A stretch of DNA of 64,000 bases. Origin: JBBPYC01 sp965218765 (GTDB lineage: Bacteria; Pseudomonadota; Gammaproteobacteria; Burkholderiales; Burkholderiaceae_C). How positions within the stretch are numbered: position 1 is the stretch's first letter; the number at the start of each line of letters is the position of its first letter. The notes under the pieces are model-generated. The model saw only the letters and a list, made by a program, of their open reading frames with translations, did no database searches and was not told the origin of the DNA. Below, piece by piece: positions 24,308-32,419 of the stretch. Location: the NCBI GenBank assembly GCA_965218765.1, contig CBDCLU010000006.1:1-64000 (forward strand), in the 5' to 3' direction. The translations under genes and the position numbers were made by a program.

Positions 24308-25285
24308 TCAGTTGGGTGTCGCGCCCGTCTGCTTGATGACATCGGCCCATTTGACGATCTCCGTGCTCAGATAGCTGGCCGCCTCCTGCCGTGACCCACC
24401 CAGCACCTCGAATGCCGTCTTGGCCAATTGCGCCCGAAACTCCGGGCTGCGCTGGATCGCTGCGATCTCCGAATTCAACCGCTCCATGATTGGCGTCGGC
24501 GTTTTGGATGGTGCGAGCACCGCGACCCAGGTGTAATCCTCGAAATCGGTGAAGCCTGACTCCGCCACCGTCGGCACTTCGGGAATCGCCGCGATCCTTT
24601 TCTTGCTTGTGACCGCCAGACCGAGCACCTTGCCAGCCTTCACGAGCTCGACGGCTGATGGCAACGCAACGCTCGCGAGCTCGATCTGATCGGCCATAAC
24701 GGCGTTCAGCGCCGGACCCGCGCCTTGAAAAGGCACATGCACCACATCGACCTTTCCGAGAATCCGGAATAAATACTCCGCGCTCAGTTGGGGGGTCGTG
24801 CCGGCACCTGCCGTGCCATAGTTGAGCTTGCCAGATCCGGCTTCGGCCATCACCTCCTTGAGCGTCTTCGCGCGCAGGTTCGGCGCACCGACGATCAAGT
24901 TCGGGCTCGAGGCAACCAGGCTTGCGATGGTCAGGTCCTTTTCGGTGTCGAAGCCGAGGTTGCGCCCCATGCTCGCGTTCACCGCGAGCGAACTGGTGTT
25001 GACGAGCAGCGTGTAGCCGTCCGGTTCGGCCCTGGCAACGATGCCCGACGCCACGCTGCCGCCGGCACCGGGCCGGTTTTCCACCACGATCGGCTGGCCC
25101 AGCGCGTCGCCAAGCTTGACGCTGAGCAACCGCGCGATGATGTCGGCCGGCCCGCCAGGCGCGAAAGCGACGACGAAGCGAACCGGTTTGACAGGCCAGT
25201 CCGCCTGCGTCTGCGCCCACGTAAGCGCCGGTCCGCAGCCAAGCGCCAGCAGGGCGCCGCAAACGAAGCGTCGGATGGCCATCAT
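24308..25285 (-). CDS. Bug-family tripartite tricarboxylate transporter substrate-binding protein
   Basis: A 325-aa exported receptor (signal peptide ending GPALTWAQ). Family segments are VRFVVAFAPGGPADIIARLLS, VENRPGAGGSVASGIVARAEPDGYTLL, KLNYGTAGAGTTPQLSAEYLF, HVPFQGAGPALNAVMADQIEL and IPEVPTVAESGF. It is the third Bug receptor in the window and lies in an operon with a Tat-exported amidohydrolase downstream and a deacetylase-like enzyme upstream. No TctA/TctB genes are present. Confidence 0.88.
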   Translation of the reverse strand: MMAIRRFVCGALLALGCGPALTWAQTQADWPVKPVRFVVAFAPGGPADIIARLLSVKLGDALGQPIVVENRPGAGGSVASGIVARAEPDGYTLLVNTSSLAVNASMGRNLGFDTEKDLTIASLVASSPNLIVGAPNLRAKTLKEVMAEAGSGKLNYGTAGAGTTPQLSAEYLFRILGKVDVVHVPFQGAGPALNAVMADQIELASVALPSAVELVKAGKVLGLAVTSKKRIAAIPEVPTVAESGFTDFEDYTWVAVLAPSKTPTPIMERLNSEIAAIQRSPEFRAQLAKTAFEVLGGSRQEAASYLSTEIVKWADVIKQTGATPN

Positions 25286-25297
25286 CGAATTGCTCCT

Positions 25298-26182
25298 TCA
25301 AGCCGGCATCGGCATCGACAGCACATGGCGCGCGATCTGCGCGCGGGTACAGACCCAGACATCGGGCGTGGCCAGCACGCGACCCATGATCTCGTCATAG
25401 ACCCAGGCAGCGGACGGGCGGCCCATCACGTGGCAATGCGCGGTCACGTCGAGCAGCAGCGGCACAGACTCGCGTGTGCGATACGCATGGAACGTGTCCT
25501 CGAACATCTCGAGCATGTGGCGCGGGCTCTGGCCGTAACGAATCAAGGTGGGCAGATCATTCACGTCCATCGTGAGCGGCAGCCCGACGATCCGTTGGCC
25601 GGCGCCGAAATCCATCAGGTAGGGCCGATCGTCATCGTTCACATCGCCATGGTGCAGATAGCCGGCTTCAGCGAGCAACCGCGAGCTGATCGCACTGCCG
25701 GTGCCACGTGGGCTGATCCAGCCAACCGGCGCGACACCCGCCGTGTGGGTCAGCAATTCGTGATTGCGCCTGAGGTTTTCCCGCTCTGCTGCCTCATCGA
25801 GGTAGACCGGGAGCACGTCCATGCCCCACGAGTGATTCACGATTTCGTGGCCGAGTTCGGCGATCTGCCTGACCGTTTGTGGATCGTGCTCGCAGATCAC
25901 GCCGTTGACCATCACGCTGGTCTTGACGCCACGGCGCCCGGCGATGTCGAGCAATCGATGGATGCCGCGGTTCAGCCCGAAGCGCGCCCACGAATGGGCG
26001 TTGGTATCGAAGTGGCCGGGCTTCAAGACGTTGCCCATCGGACCGATGCCGGGCGCCTGACCTTCGGACCACGCTTCATACGCGATGTTGAAGACGATCG
26101 CAACGTGTGCGCCGCCCGGCCACCGGAAGTCATCGGGCAGCCGCGTGATGACGGGCTGCGCGGTTGCAAGCGGGGTGCTCAT
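25298..26182 (-). CDS. Polysaccharide deacetylase (NodB-homology) family hydrolase
   Basis: A 294-aa cytoplasmic protein of the NodB superfamily (WPGGAHVAIVFNIAYEAWSEG at the start, RGVKTSVMVNGVICEHDP, then LGHEIVNHSWGMDV with the metal histidine pair H-x3-H, and a late LLLDVTAHCHVMGRP). Members of this subgroup, including allantoinase PuuE-like proteins, cleave small amides or imides rather than polysaccharides, and the lack of a signal peptide fits that. Its start overlaps the stop of the fumarylacetoacetate-hydrolase gene, so the two are coupled. The substrate is unknown. Confidence 0.78.
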   Translation of the reverse strand: MSTPLATAQPVITRLPDDFRWPGGAHVAIVFNIAYEAWSEGQAPGIGPMGNVLKPGHFDTNAHSWARFGLNRGIHRLLDIAGRRGVKTSVMVNGVICEHDPQTVRQIAELGHEIVNHSWGMDVLPVYLDEAAERENLRRNHELLTHTAGVAPVGWISPRGTGSAISSRLLAEAGYLHHGDVNDDDRPYLMDFGAGQRIVGLPLTMDVNDLPTLIRYGQSPRHMLEMFEDTFHAYRTRESVPLLLDVTAHCHVMGRPSAAWVYDEIMGRVLATPDVWVCTRAQIARHVLSMPMPA

Positions 26183-27060
26183 TCCTCGTCGAACACCGTG
26201 TTGGCAAGGATGCCGATGCCCTCGATCTCGATTTCGATCCGATCACCTGGCTGCATCCAGACCGGCGGATTTCGCGCATAGCCGACTCCGGCCGGCGTGC
26301 CCATGATGACGACGTCGCCCGGTTCGAGCGTGATTGCCTCGGTGATCAGGCACAGCGTTTCAATCACCGGAAACAGCATGTGTTTGGTATTGCTGCTCTG
26401 CATGACCTGGCCGTTCAGTCTTGACTCGATCTTCAGGCCCACCGCGCCCGGCGGCAGCCCGGATGCGGGCACGAGCCAGGGACCGAACGCGCCGGTCGCA
26501 TCGAAGTTCTTGCCGATCGTCCACTGCGCGGTTTTGCGTTGGTAGTCGCGCAGCGTGCCGTCGTTGAAGCACGAGTAGCCGGCCACGGCCTGCAGCGCGT
26601 TCGCCTCTGTCAGATGGCGCGAGCGACGGCCGATCACGACCGCCAGTTCGGCTTCGTAGTCCAGCTTGGTGGATGCACGCGGGCGGATCAACGGCGCTTC
26701 GTGCCCGCAGAGCGACGATGGTCCCCGCATGAAAAAGCTGGGGTAGTCGGGTTTCGCGTTGCCGCCCTCGGCCGCGTGGTCCGCGTAGTTCAGGCCAAGA
26801 CAGAGGAGCTTTCCGGGCCGCGCGATCGGCGGCAGTAGACGCACCGAAGCGAGTGCATGCCGGGCGCTTGCGGGTGCGGCTGCCGCGATCCGCGCGGCCG
26901 CTGCCATGCGCTCCGCGCCCGCTGCACACAGATCGATCAGATCGGACGGCTGCCCGTTGTCGATCGCCTGCAGGTCGATGATGTCAGCATCGAGCGCCAC
27001 GCCTAGACGCTGGGGCGCGTTTGCGTTCAAGGCAAAAGTGACGAAGCGCGGACAATTCAT
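26179..27060 (-). CDS. Fumarylacetoacetate hydrolase family protein
   Basis: A 293-aa enzyme with an N-terminal small domain and a C-terminal FAH fold: KLLCLGLNYADHAAE, PSFFMRGPSSLCGH, LDYEAELAVVIGRRSRHL with the metal carboxylates, and the end DVVIMGTPAGVGYARNPPVWMQPGDRIEIEIEGIG. FAH-family members hydrolyse beta-diketones such as fumarylpyruvate or act as decarboxylases/hydratases. With the gentisate dioxygenase 3 kb away, a fumarylpyruvate hydrolase role is possible, but the gene belongs to a different operon led from the GntR divergent promoter. Start at 27060. Confidence 0.85.
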   Translation of the reverse strand: MNCPRFVTFALNANAPQRLGVALDADIIDLQAIDNGQPSDLIDLCAAGAERMAAAARIAAAAPASARHALASVRLLPPIARPGKLLCLGLNYADHAAEGGNAKPDYPSFFMRGPSSLCGHEAPLIRPRASTKLDYEAELAVVIGRRSRHLTEANALQAVAGYSCFNDGTLRDYQRKTAQWTIGKNFDATGAFGPWLVPASGLPPGAVGLKIESRLNGQVMQSSNTKHMLFPVIETLCLITEAITLEPGDVVIMGTPAGVGYARNPPVWMQPGDRIEIEIEGIGILANTVFDEE

Positions 27061-27083
27061 CGACAAAACCATTCCTTGGTCAT

Positions 27084-27095
27084 TTTATCGATAAA
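27084..27095. promoter_or_regulatory. Candidate GntR operator palindrome
   Basis: TTTATCGATAAA is a perfect 12-base palindrome in the 78-base divergent region between the FAH-family gene and the gntR gene. The surrounding stretch is the only markedly AT-rich part here and contains TATAAA at 27105-27110. Confidence 0.5.
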
Positions 27096-27138
27096 GTCTA
27101 TTCATATAAAATTTTGCCGACAATACAGGACAAACCCT

Positions 27139-27819
27139 ATGTTTGCAAACGGCTCGATCGCTGCCATTCCGTCTGCGAGCCAGACCCGACAGGTTCACCA
27201 GCGCTTGCGTACCGACCTGCTCAACGGCCGCTGGTCACCCGGCGCGAAATTGTTGATGCACGAGTTGCGCCGTTTCTACGAGTCCGGTGCAAGCCCGTTG
27301 CGGGAAGCATTGAGCCGGCTTGCCAACGAAGGACTGGTCGTGCACACCGAGCAGCGCGGCTTCGCCGCCGCTGCGGTCAGTCTGGAGGAACTGCGGGATA
27401 TCGTTCGGACCCGCAGCGCAGTCGAGACGCTGGCCCTGGCGCAAGGAGCACCCAACTGGACCCAGCAGGCGGAGGAAACGCTGGTGCTCGCCTTTCATCG
27501 ACTCTCGCGCACTTCACGCTCGACCGACAACGACAGCTATCGAGAGAATCCTCTATGGGAGCAGCAGCACCGGGCTTTTCATGAGGCATTGCTGGCACCG
27601 TGCGAATCGCCGCTGCTGCTTGGATTTTGCGAGCAGCTGTACGACCGAGCCTACCGTTACCGGCAGCTGGCTGCGCGGACGGCTTACAAGCAACGCAACG
27701 AACATGACGAGCATCGCGCGATCTTTGAAGCGGTGCTGCAGCGGCGTCTGGACGAGGCCCAGGCGCTGCTGGCCGACCACTATGCGCGTACGGCGGAGCT
27801 GTTCACCGCCGCCTCATGA
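27139..27819 (+). CDS. GntR-family (FadR/VanR-type) transcriptional regulator
   Basis: A 226-aa regulator. The winged helix covers residues ~15-80 (TRQVHQRLRTDLLNGRWSPGAKLLMHELRRFYESGASPLREALSRLANEGLVV). A helical FCD effector domain follows (ELRDIVRTRSAVETLALAQGA, HRAFHEALL, NEHDEHRAIFEAVLQRRLDEAQALLADHY), with histidines typical of the metal-binding FCD pocket. It diverges from the FAH-hydrolase/deacetylase/Bug/amidohydrolase operon and converges with the Rieske operon, ending 43 bases from it. It probably controls the former operon. Confidence 0.88.
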   Translation: MFANGSIAAIPSASQTRQVHQRLRTDLLNGRWSPGAKLLMHELRRFYESGASPLREALSRLANEGLVVHTEQRGFAAAAVSLEELRDIVRTRSAVETLALAQGAPNWTQQAEETLVLAFHRLSRTSRSTDNDSYRENPLWEQQHRAFHEALLAPCESPLLLGFCEQLYDRAYRYRQLAARTAYKQRNEHDEHRAIFEAVLQRRLDEAQALLADHYARTAELFTAAS

Positions 27820-27862
27820 TGAACGACACAGACGAATACGCATACGTGCGACCGCCATGCGA

Positions 27863-28180
27863 TCAACCCATCTGCACCCAGACCCGCCCCGCTTCGATCC
27901 TGACCGGATGGGTCCTGATCGATTCCGTCACCGGTTCGCACGTCGCAGCGCCGGTTTTCACGTTGAAGCGCCCTTGATGCAACGGGCATTCGATCTCATC
28001 GTCGAGCAGGAATCCTTCGCTGAGCCGCGCCTGGCCGTGCGTGCAAATGTTGTCGGTCGCGCAGATGGTGCCGGCGACGTTGTAGAACGCGATGTCATGG
28101 CCTTGTACGACGAGGCCGATCACGTCATCGGCAGGGACGTCATCGACGCTGCTTGCATCGATCCAGTTGTTGTTGCTCAT
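27863..28180 (-). CDS. Rieske [2Fe-2S] ferredoxin of a ring-hydroxylating oxygenase
   Basis: A 105-aa soluble ferredoxin. The Rieske ligands are Cys46-x-His48 and Cys65-x2-His68 (ICTHGQARLSEG and IECPLHQGRF), 16 residues apart as in NahAb/NagAb-type ferredoxins. It transfers electrons from a reductase to the terminal oxygenase encoded immediately upstream. It is the last gene of the operon. No ferredoxin reductase gene is seen in the window, so the reductase must be encoded elsewhere. Confidence 0.87.
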   Translation of the reverse strand: MSNNNWIDASSVDDVPADDVIGLVVQGHDIAFYNVAGTICATDNICTHGQARLSEGFLLDDEIECPLHQGRFNVKTGAATCEPVTESIRTHPVRIEAGRVWVQMG

Positions 28181-28190
28181 GGCGTGTCCT

Positions 28191-28664
28191 TCAGATCGGA
28201 TAGATGATCGAATTCGGAATCATCTCGCTGTCATAGACGACGAGGCGGGACTTGAACTTCAGCAGGCCGGCGTCGGTGCGCACCACCACGTCGAGATAGC
28301 GACCGACGTTGAATACGGTGGTGAGTTCGGACAGCTTGGTGCGAAATACCGCGTAATTCGCTTCGCATTCAAAGCGGTCGCCCCCATGCCTTCTGACGAC
28401 CGGCACGCCGACCACGTGGCGCTGGTAGTACGGATCGTGGAACAGGGTTTCGCGAATGCCGTAGACGCGGTCTCTGAGCATGCCCTTGCTTTCGAACGAT
28501 AGCGTGGCCAGCGGCAGGCCACGTTCGTGGTTCTCGCGCGGCTGCAAGCGGTAGCTGCATGCGTCGGTGAAAAACTCGGGCCACAGGTCCCAGTTGCCGG
28601 AATCGACCGCGGCTGCGTAGTCGGCATAAAGCTGCGTGAGCGCGTGGTAATCCTCGAAGTTCAT
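28191..28664 (-). CDS. Ring-hydroxylating oxygenase small (beta) subunit, salicylate 5-hydroxylase type
   Basis: A 157-aa protein of the NTF2-like oxygenase beta family (LTQLYADYAAAVDSGNWDLWPEFFTDACSYRLQPRENHERGLPLA, then GIRETLFHDPYYQRHVVG). Its length is close to that of NagH of salicylate 5-hydroxylase. The start overlaps the stop of the large-subunit gene (ATGA). The beta subunit has a structural role in the hexameric oxygenase. Confidence 0.85.
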   Translation of the reverse strand: MNFEDYHALTQLYADYAAAVDSGNWDLWPEFFTDACSYRLQPRENHERGLPLATLSFESKGMLRDRVYGIRETLFHDPYYQRHVVGVPVVRRHGGDRFECEANYAVFRTKLSELTTVFNVGRYLDVVVRTDAGLLKFKSRLVVYDSEMIPNSIIYPI

Positions 28665-29929
28665 TCGGATGCTTCCATCACGTCGCGCCAGTAGCGATAC
28701 ATGCCGCGAATCAGGGTTTCGGTCACCATGTGGTCGGTGTGCGCGTCGGCTTGCACCCCGCCGAGTTCGGCCATGGTGCGGTGATGGGGCTTCTGCTCGA
28801 AGCCTCTTTGCGACAGCTCGATCACTTCGCCGTCGTCGGCCGACACGAAACCCGCGGGGCCGAACAGATTGGCCTGGCGCAGCCGGCGCTCGGTCATTTC
28901 GTCGCTGTCGTCGTCAAAGCCAAAGTGCGTCCAGACAAAGTCGAACACGCCGGGCCCGCGCGGCTGGATGTGGCGGGTGGAGACGCTGTTGACCTGCTGC
29001 TGCAGGATCACACTTGGAAAAATCGTCGTCATGACCGCACTCGGGCCGCCCCACCAGTCTTCCGGCACGATGTCCAGAAAGCGTGGGTCTTCGAGTTGCA
29101 TGCTCTCCTTGAAGCTCGTGACTTGCGTGACCTGGTCGGCTTTGCCCGTCGCGCCGCGCGTGGAGATCATCGCGGCATGGCGGTGGTGTTCGTCGGTTTT
29201 CAGTTCGCTCTTGTTGTCCGCGCGCCAGAGGCCGAACGTGACGAACCATGTGTGCAGCAGGCCCGGGTGGTAAGGGTCCTTGATGTTCTCCTGCATGAGC
29301 TTCCAGTTGCCTGGGATCTGCTGGCGGTTGTAGCCGAGGATCCTGAGCTTGCGGCCGTCGAACAGGCGGTCGAAATAGGCAAGCACGGCCGGTCCGATGA
29401 AGTCCTCGAACGGCTCCACTTGAGGGTCGAACGAGGCGAACACGACGCCGCCGCGCTGCGCGACCCTGAGCTTGTTGAGGCCGTGCTCCTTCGTGTCGAA
29501 ATCCTTCGGCATGCCGCCGTTGATTCGGCCGTCCTGCTTGACGCCGCGGCGAAACGGCACGCCCTGCAGATCACCATTCAGCGCGTAGCTCCATTGGTGG
29601 TATGGGCAGACAAAGTCCTTTTTGTTGCCGTGCCGTTCGCGGCAAAACTGCATGCCGCGATGCGCGCAGACGTTTTCGACGACGTGGATCGCGCCGGTGG
29701 CGTCGCGCACCATGATGACCGATCGTTCGCCGACCACGGTTCGCTTGAAATCGCCAGCGTTCGGCACTTCGGCTTCGAGGCCGACATAGCACCAGTGCTT
29801 GCGGTAGAAAAAGCGTTCCAGTTCCTTCTTGTGCTGCGTGTCGCCGACATAGGCCATGAACGGGATGCGGCTGGTGCCGTCGTTTTCCCACTGCACCTGT
29901 TGCGGAAATATCGTCGATGTGGCGTCCAT
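28661..29929 (-). CDS. Ring-hydroxylating oxygenase large (alpha) subunit, salicylate 5-hydroxylase type
   Basis: A 422-aa terminal oxygenase. The Rieske ligands are Cys88, His90, Cys108 and His111 (CAHRG and CPYHQW). The mononuclear iron site is in LMQENIKDPYHPGLLHTWF near residue 210. The size (NagG is about 423 aa), the pairing with a ~160-aa beta subunit and ferredoxin, and the neighbouring gentisate dioxygenase all support salicylate 5-hydroxylase, giving gentisate. Anthranilate or a substituted salicylate would be alternative substrates. The ATG at 29929 starts the conserved region. Confidence 0.83.
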   Translation of the reverse strand: MDATSTIFPQQVQWENDGTSRIPFMAYVGDTQHKKELERFFYRKHWCYVGLEAEVPNAGDFKRTVVGERSVIMVRDATGAIHVVENVCAHRGMQFCRERHGNKKDFVCPYHQWSYALNGDLQGVPFRRGVKQDGRINGGMPKDFDTKEHGLNKLRVAQRGGVVFASFDPQVEPFEDFIGPAVLAYFDRLFDGRKLRILGYNRQQIPGNWKLMQENIKDPYHPGLLHTWFVTFGLWRADNKSELKTDEHHRHAAMISTRGATGKADQVTQVTSFKESMQLEDPRFLDIVPEDWWGGPSAVMTTIFPSVILQQQVNSVSTRHIQPRGPGVFDFVWTHFGFDDDSDEMTERRLRQANLFGPAGFVSADDGEVIELSQRGFEQKPHHRTMAELGGVQADAHTDHMVTETLIRGMYRYWRDVMEASE

Positions 29930-29955
29930 TTTTGTACGTTCTGTGATGAGCAGGT

Positions 29956-31017
29956 TCAGATCCGCTGTTCGCGCCAGATGCCGAGTGCCTGCTGCACCGG
30001 CCGGTCGGAAAAGCTGAACAGGTGGGTGGCCTCGTTCGCCTGCAATGCCAGGGTATGCCATGACGGCACGACGAACACGTCGCGCTTGTTGAACGCATGG
30101 CTCGTGCCGGCAATCTCGGCCGTGCCGCTGCCTTCGAGGCAGACATGGACGGTGCCGTCGGTGCAACGATATGGTGCGGTCTCGAAGCCGGCTGGCAGCC
30201 TTTGCGCAAACGCAGCCATCGTCGGCATCGGCGAGGCCCCGGTGGCTGGGTTCACATAGCGCAGCTTGAAGCCGAAGTGCGGATCGGGCGCGCCATGCGC
30301 GATGCCGGCCAGCGACTCGCGCGTGCGGCTGTACGGATAGACGAACACGCGGGTCGGCTCGGACGGCTTCTGCTCGAAGTCGACCGGCAGCATGTTCGAG
30401 CCATAGCGCGCAAGCGCATCGCCTTCGGGGCGCAACTGGCCTTGCGCGCTGTGCTCGTTCTTCTCGGCAAAGCCGGCATCGAAAAAGCGCAGCATCGGGA
30501 TGTCCAGCCCGTCGAGCCAGACCACCGGTTCATCACCATCGTTGCCGTGGTCGTGCCAGGTCCAGGATGGCGTGATGATGAAGTCACCGTAGCGCATCGT
30601 GGTGCGTTCACCGTTCACTGCGGTGTAGCCGCCGGCGCCGTCGAGCACGAGCCGCAACGCGGATTGCGTATGCCGGTGCGCGGGTGCGACTTCGCCGGGC
30701 ATGATCAGTTGCAGGCCCGCATAGAGCGACTGCGTGATGCAGGATTGACCGGCAAGCCTGGGGTTCTCCAGGATCAGCACGCGGCGTTCGGCTTCCTCGG
30801 CCGTGATGAGCCGGCCCGATTCCATCACATGCTCGCGCACGTCGTGCCAGCGCCAGATCGCGGGCACGGCGGGCGAATGCGGCGCCGGCGGCACCAGCGC
30901 GCCCAGCACTTCCCACAGTGGCGTCATGCCATGCAGCGCGATGCGCTCGTAGTAGCGGCGGCGCGCGGTCGCGGTCTGCGGTGCGGCTGGGCGTTTGGCG
31001 GCAGTGGTGGTGTTCAT
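29956..31017 (-). CDS. Gentisate 1,2-dioxygenase
   Basis: A 353-aa bicupin ring-cleavage enzyme. The N-terminal cupin holds the Fe(II) histidines in EVAPAHRHTQSALRLVLDG and PSWTWHDHGNDGDEPVVWLDGLD; the second cupin is seen in THVHVCLEGSG-like TVHVCLEGSGTAEIAG and VFVVPSWHTLAL. YYERIALHGMTPLWEVLGALVP is typical of the family N-terminus. The ATG at 31017 follows AGGAAG. It cleaves gentisate to maleylpyruvate in the cytoplasm. It is first in the operon, 26 bases upstream of the Rieske alpha gene, so substrate formation and cleavage are co-expressed. Confidence 0.88.
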   Translation of the reverse strand: MNTTTAAKRPAAPQTATARRRYYERIALHGMTPLWEVLGALVPPAPHSPAVPAIWRWHDVREHVMESGRLITAEEAERRVLILENPRLAGQSCITQSLYAGLQLIMPGEVAPAHRHTQSALRLVLDGAGGYTAVNGERTTMRYGDFIITPSWTWHDHGNDGDEPVVWLDGLDIPMLRFFDAGFAEKNEHSAQGQLRPEGDALARYGSNMLPVDFEQKPSEPTRVFVYPYSRTRESLAGIAHGAPDPHFGFKLRYVNPATGASPMPTMAAFAQRLPAGFETAPYRCTDGTVHVCLEGSGTAEIAGTSHAFNKRDVFVVPSWHTLALQANEATHLFSFSDRPVQQALGIWREQRI

Positions 31018-31336
31018 CGCAACTTCCTGATTGGTTCCCATCGAATGGGTCCGCTGCTCAGCCACGCAGCCGCTGCGCTTGGGGGGGGGGGGGGGAATCG
31101 AATTCATACCCGCTTCGGTGATCGGCGCGATCCGGTGGACATTCCGCAGAGCGCGAGCGTAACTTTTTCAGTTCGCACTGCAACCGGCAGGGGCGCTCCC
31201 GCGAACTCACGGGAGACGATACAACGCAGACAATGGCGATTCGACGCCGGCTGAACGTTCGGCCCAGTTGCCGGATCGAAGTTTCACGGCGCCGCACCGA
31301 CAGCAGCAGCCACCATTGGAAAAAAGGACGCATGCC
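31018..31336. other. Divergent intergenic region between gentisate dioxygenase and msrB genes
   Basis: This 319-base gap must hold promoters for both directions. Its main feature is a run of 15 G at 31081-31095. I found no convincing operator, terminator or small gene in the remainder. Confidence 0.5.
31081..31095. repeat. Poly-G tract of 15 bases
   Basis: An uninterrupted run of 15 G lies 64 bases upstream of the gentisate dioxygenase start (poly-C on its coding strand). Such tracts change length by slippage; whether this one lies inside a promoter is not known. Confidence 0.9.
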
Positions 31337-31849
31337 ATGACGAACCGACGCAACACCCTCTACACCATCGGCGCCCTGGCGGGCGGTGCCACGCTTGCCG
31401 TCGGCGGACTGCGCGGGTTCTTGATGGGCGGCGATGCCAAGGCCGCGACCGAACAGCCGAGTTATCCCGTGAGCCATACCGATGCCGAATGGAAAGCACG
31501 CCTGACACCTGCGCAGTACGACGTGCTGCGCCACGAGGGCACCGAGCGCCCCGGCAGCAGCCCGCTCAATCATGAAAAGCGTGCCGGCAAGTTCACCTGT
31601 GCGGCCTGCCGGCTGCCGGTGTTTTCTTCCGAGACCAAGTTCGACAGCGGCACCGGTTGGCCGAGTTTCTGGCAACCCATTGCGGGCGGGATTGACGAGC
31701 GGGCGGACCACAGCCTGTTCTTCAAGCGCACCGAAGTGGTCTGCCACCAGTGCGGCGGCCACCTGGGCCATGTGTTCAAGGACGGCCCGCAGCCGACCGG
31801 CCTGCGCTATTGCATCAACGGCGTCGCGCTGGAATTTCAGCCGGCTTGA
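31337..31849 (+). CDS. msrB: Exported peptide-methionine (R)-S-oxide reductase
   Basis: A 170-aa MsrB with an export signal that has a twin-arginine look (TNRRNTLYTIGALAGGATLAVGG). The zinc cysteines are in CAACRLPVF and CHQCGGHLGHVF, the substrate segment is FDSGTGWPSFWQP, and the catalytic cysteine is in LRYCINGVALEF. It repairs oxidised methionine in periplasmic proteins. It is followed 63 bases later by a second, similar msrB gene in the same orientation. Confidence 0.9.
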   Translation: MTNRRNTLYTIGALAGGATLAVGGLRGFLMGGDAKAATEQPSYPVSHTDAEWKARLTPAQYDVLRHEGTERPGSSPLNHEKRAGKFTCAACRLPVFSSETKFDSGTGWPSFWQPIAGGIDERADHSLFFKRTEVVCHQCGGHLGHVFKDGPQPTGLRYCINGVALEFQPA

Positions 31850-31912
31850 GCACGCCCTTGCGGGCAGCGTTGCGACAGCGCGGCCCGCATCTCTTCCCAA
31901 CCGGAAAACGCC

Positions 31913-32419
31913 ATGAATCAACCCACCCACTTGAACCGCCGCCGCAGCCTGCTTTATACATTGGGTGCAATCGCTGCGATCGGCAGCGCGCCTCTTGCGC
32001 AGGCAGCGGGCGCTGAAGCCACCGGCCGGCGCTATGAAGTCATGCGCAGCGAAGCCGAATGGAAGCGCCTGCTCACGCCGGACCAGTATGTGGTGCTGCG
32101 CCAGGACGGCACCGAGCGCGCGCACACCAGCCCGCTGGCCGATGAAACCGCTTCCGGCATTTACAGCTGCGCCGGCTGCGGGCTGCCGCTATTTTTTTCG
32201 GAAAAGAAATTCCATAGCTCTACCGGCTGGCCAAGCTTCTGGGCGCCGATCCCCGATGCGCTTGATGAATCGCGCGACGACAAGTTCGGCATGTTGCGTA
32301 CGGCTGTCTCATGCCACCGCTGCGGCAGCCACATCGGGCACATCTTCAATGACGGCCCGCAGCCGACCGGTCTGCGCTACTGCATGAACGGGCTGGCGCT
32401 CAAATTCGACCGCGCGTAA
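31913..32419 (+). CDS. msrB: Exported peptide-methionine (R)-S-oxide reductase, second copy
   Basis: A 168-aa paralogue of the preceding gene. The signal (NRRRSLLYTLGAIAAIGSAPLAQA) is again twin-arginine-like. Zinc cysteines are in CAGCGLPLF and CHRCGSHIGHIF; FHSSTGWPSFWAP and LRYCMNGLALKF give the substrate and catalytic motifs. Both copies share the EWK-L-TP-QY-VLR-GTER block and the same C-terminal pattern, so a tandem duplication followed by divergence is likely. Both appear functional by motif. Confidence 0.9.
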   Translation: MNQPTHLNRRRSLLYTLGAIAAIGSAPLAQAAGAEATGRRYEVMRSEAEWKRLLTPDQYVVLRQDGTERAHTSPLADETASGIYSCAGCGLPLFFSEKKFHSSTGWPSFWAPIPDALDESRDDKFGMLRTAVSCHRCGSHIGHIFNDGPQPTGLRYCMNGLALKFDRA

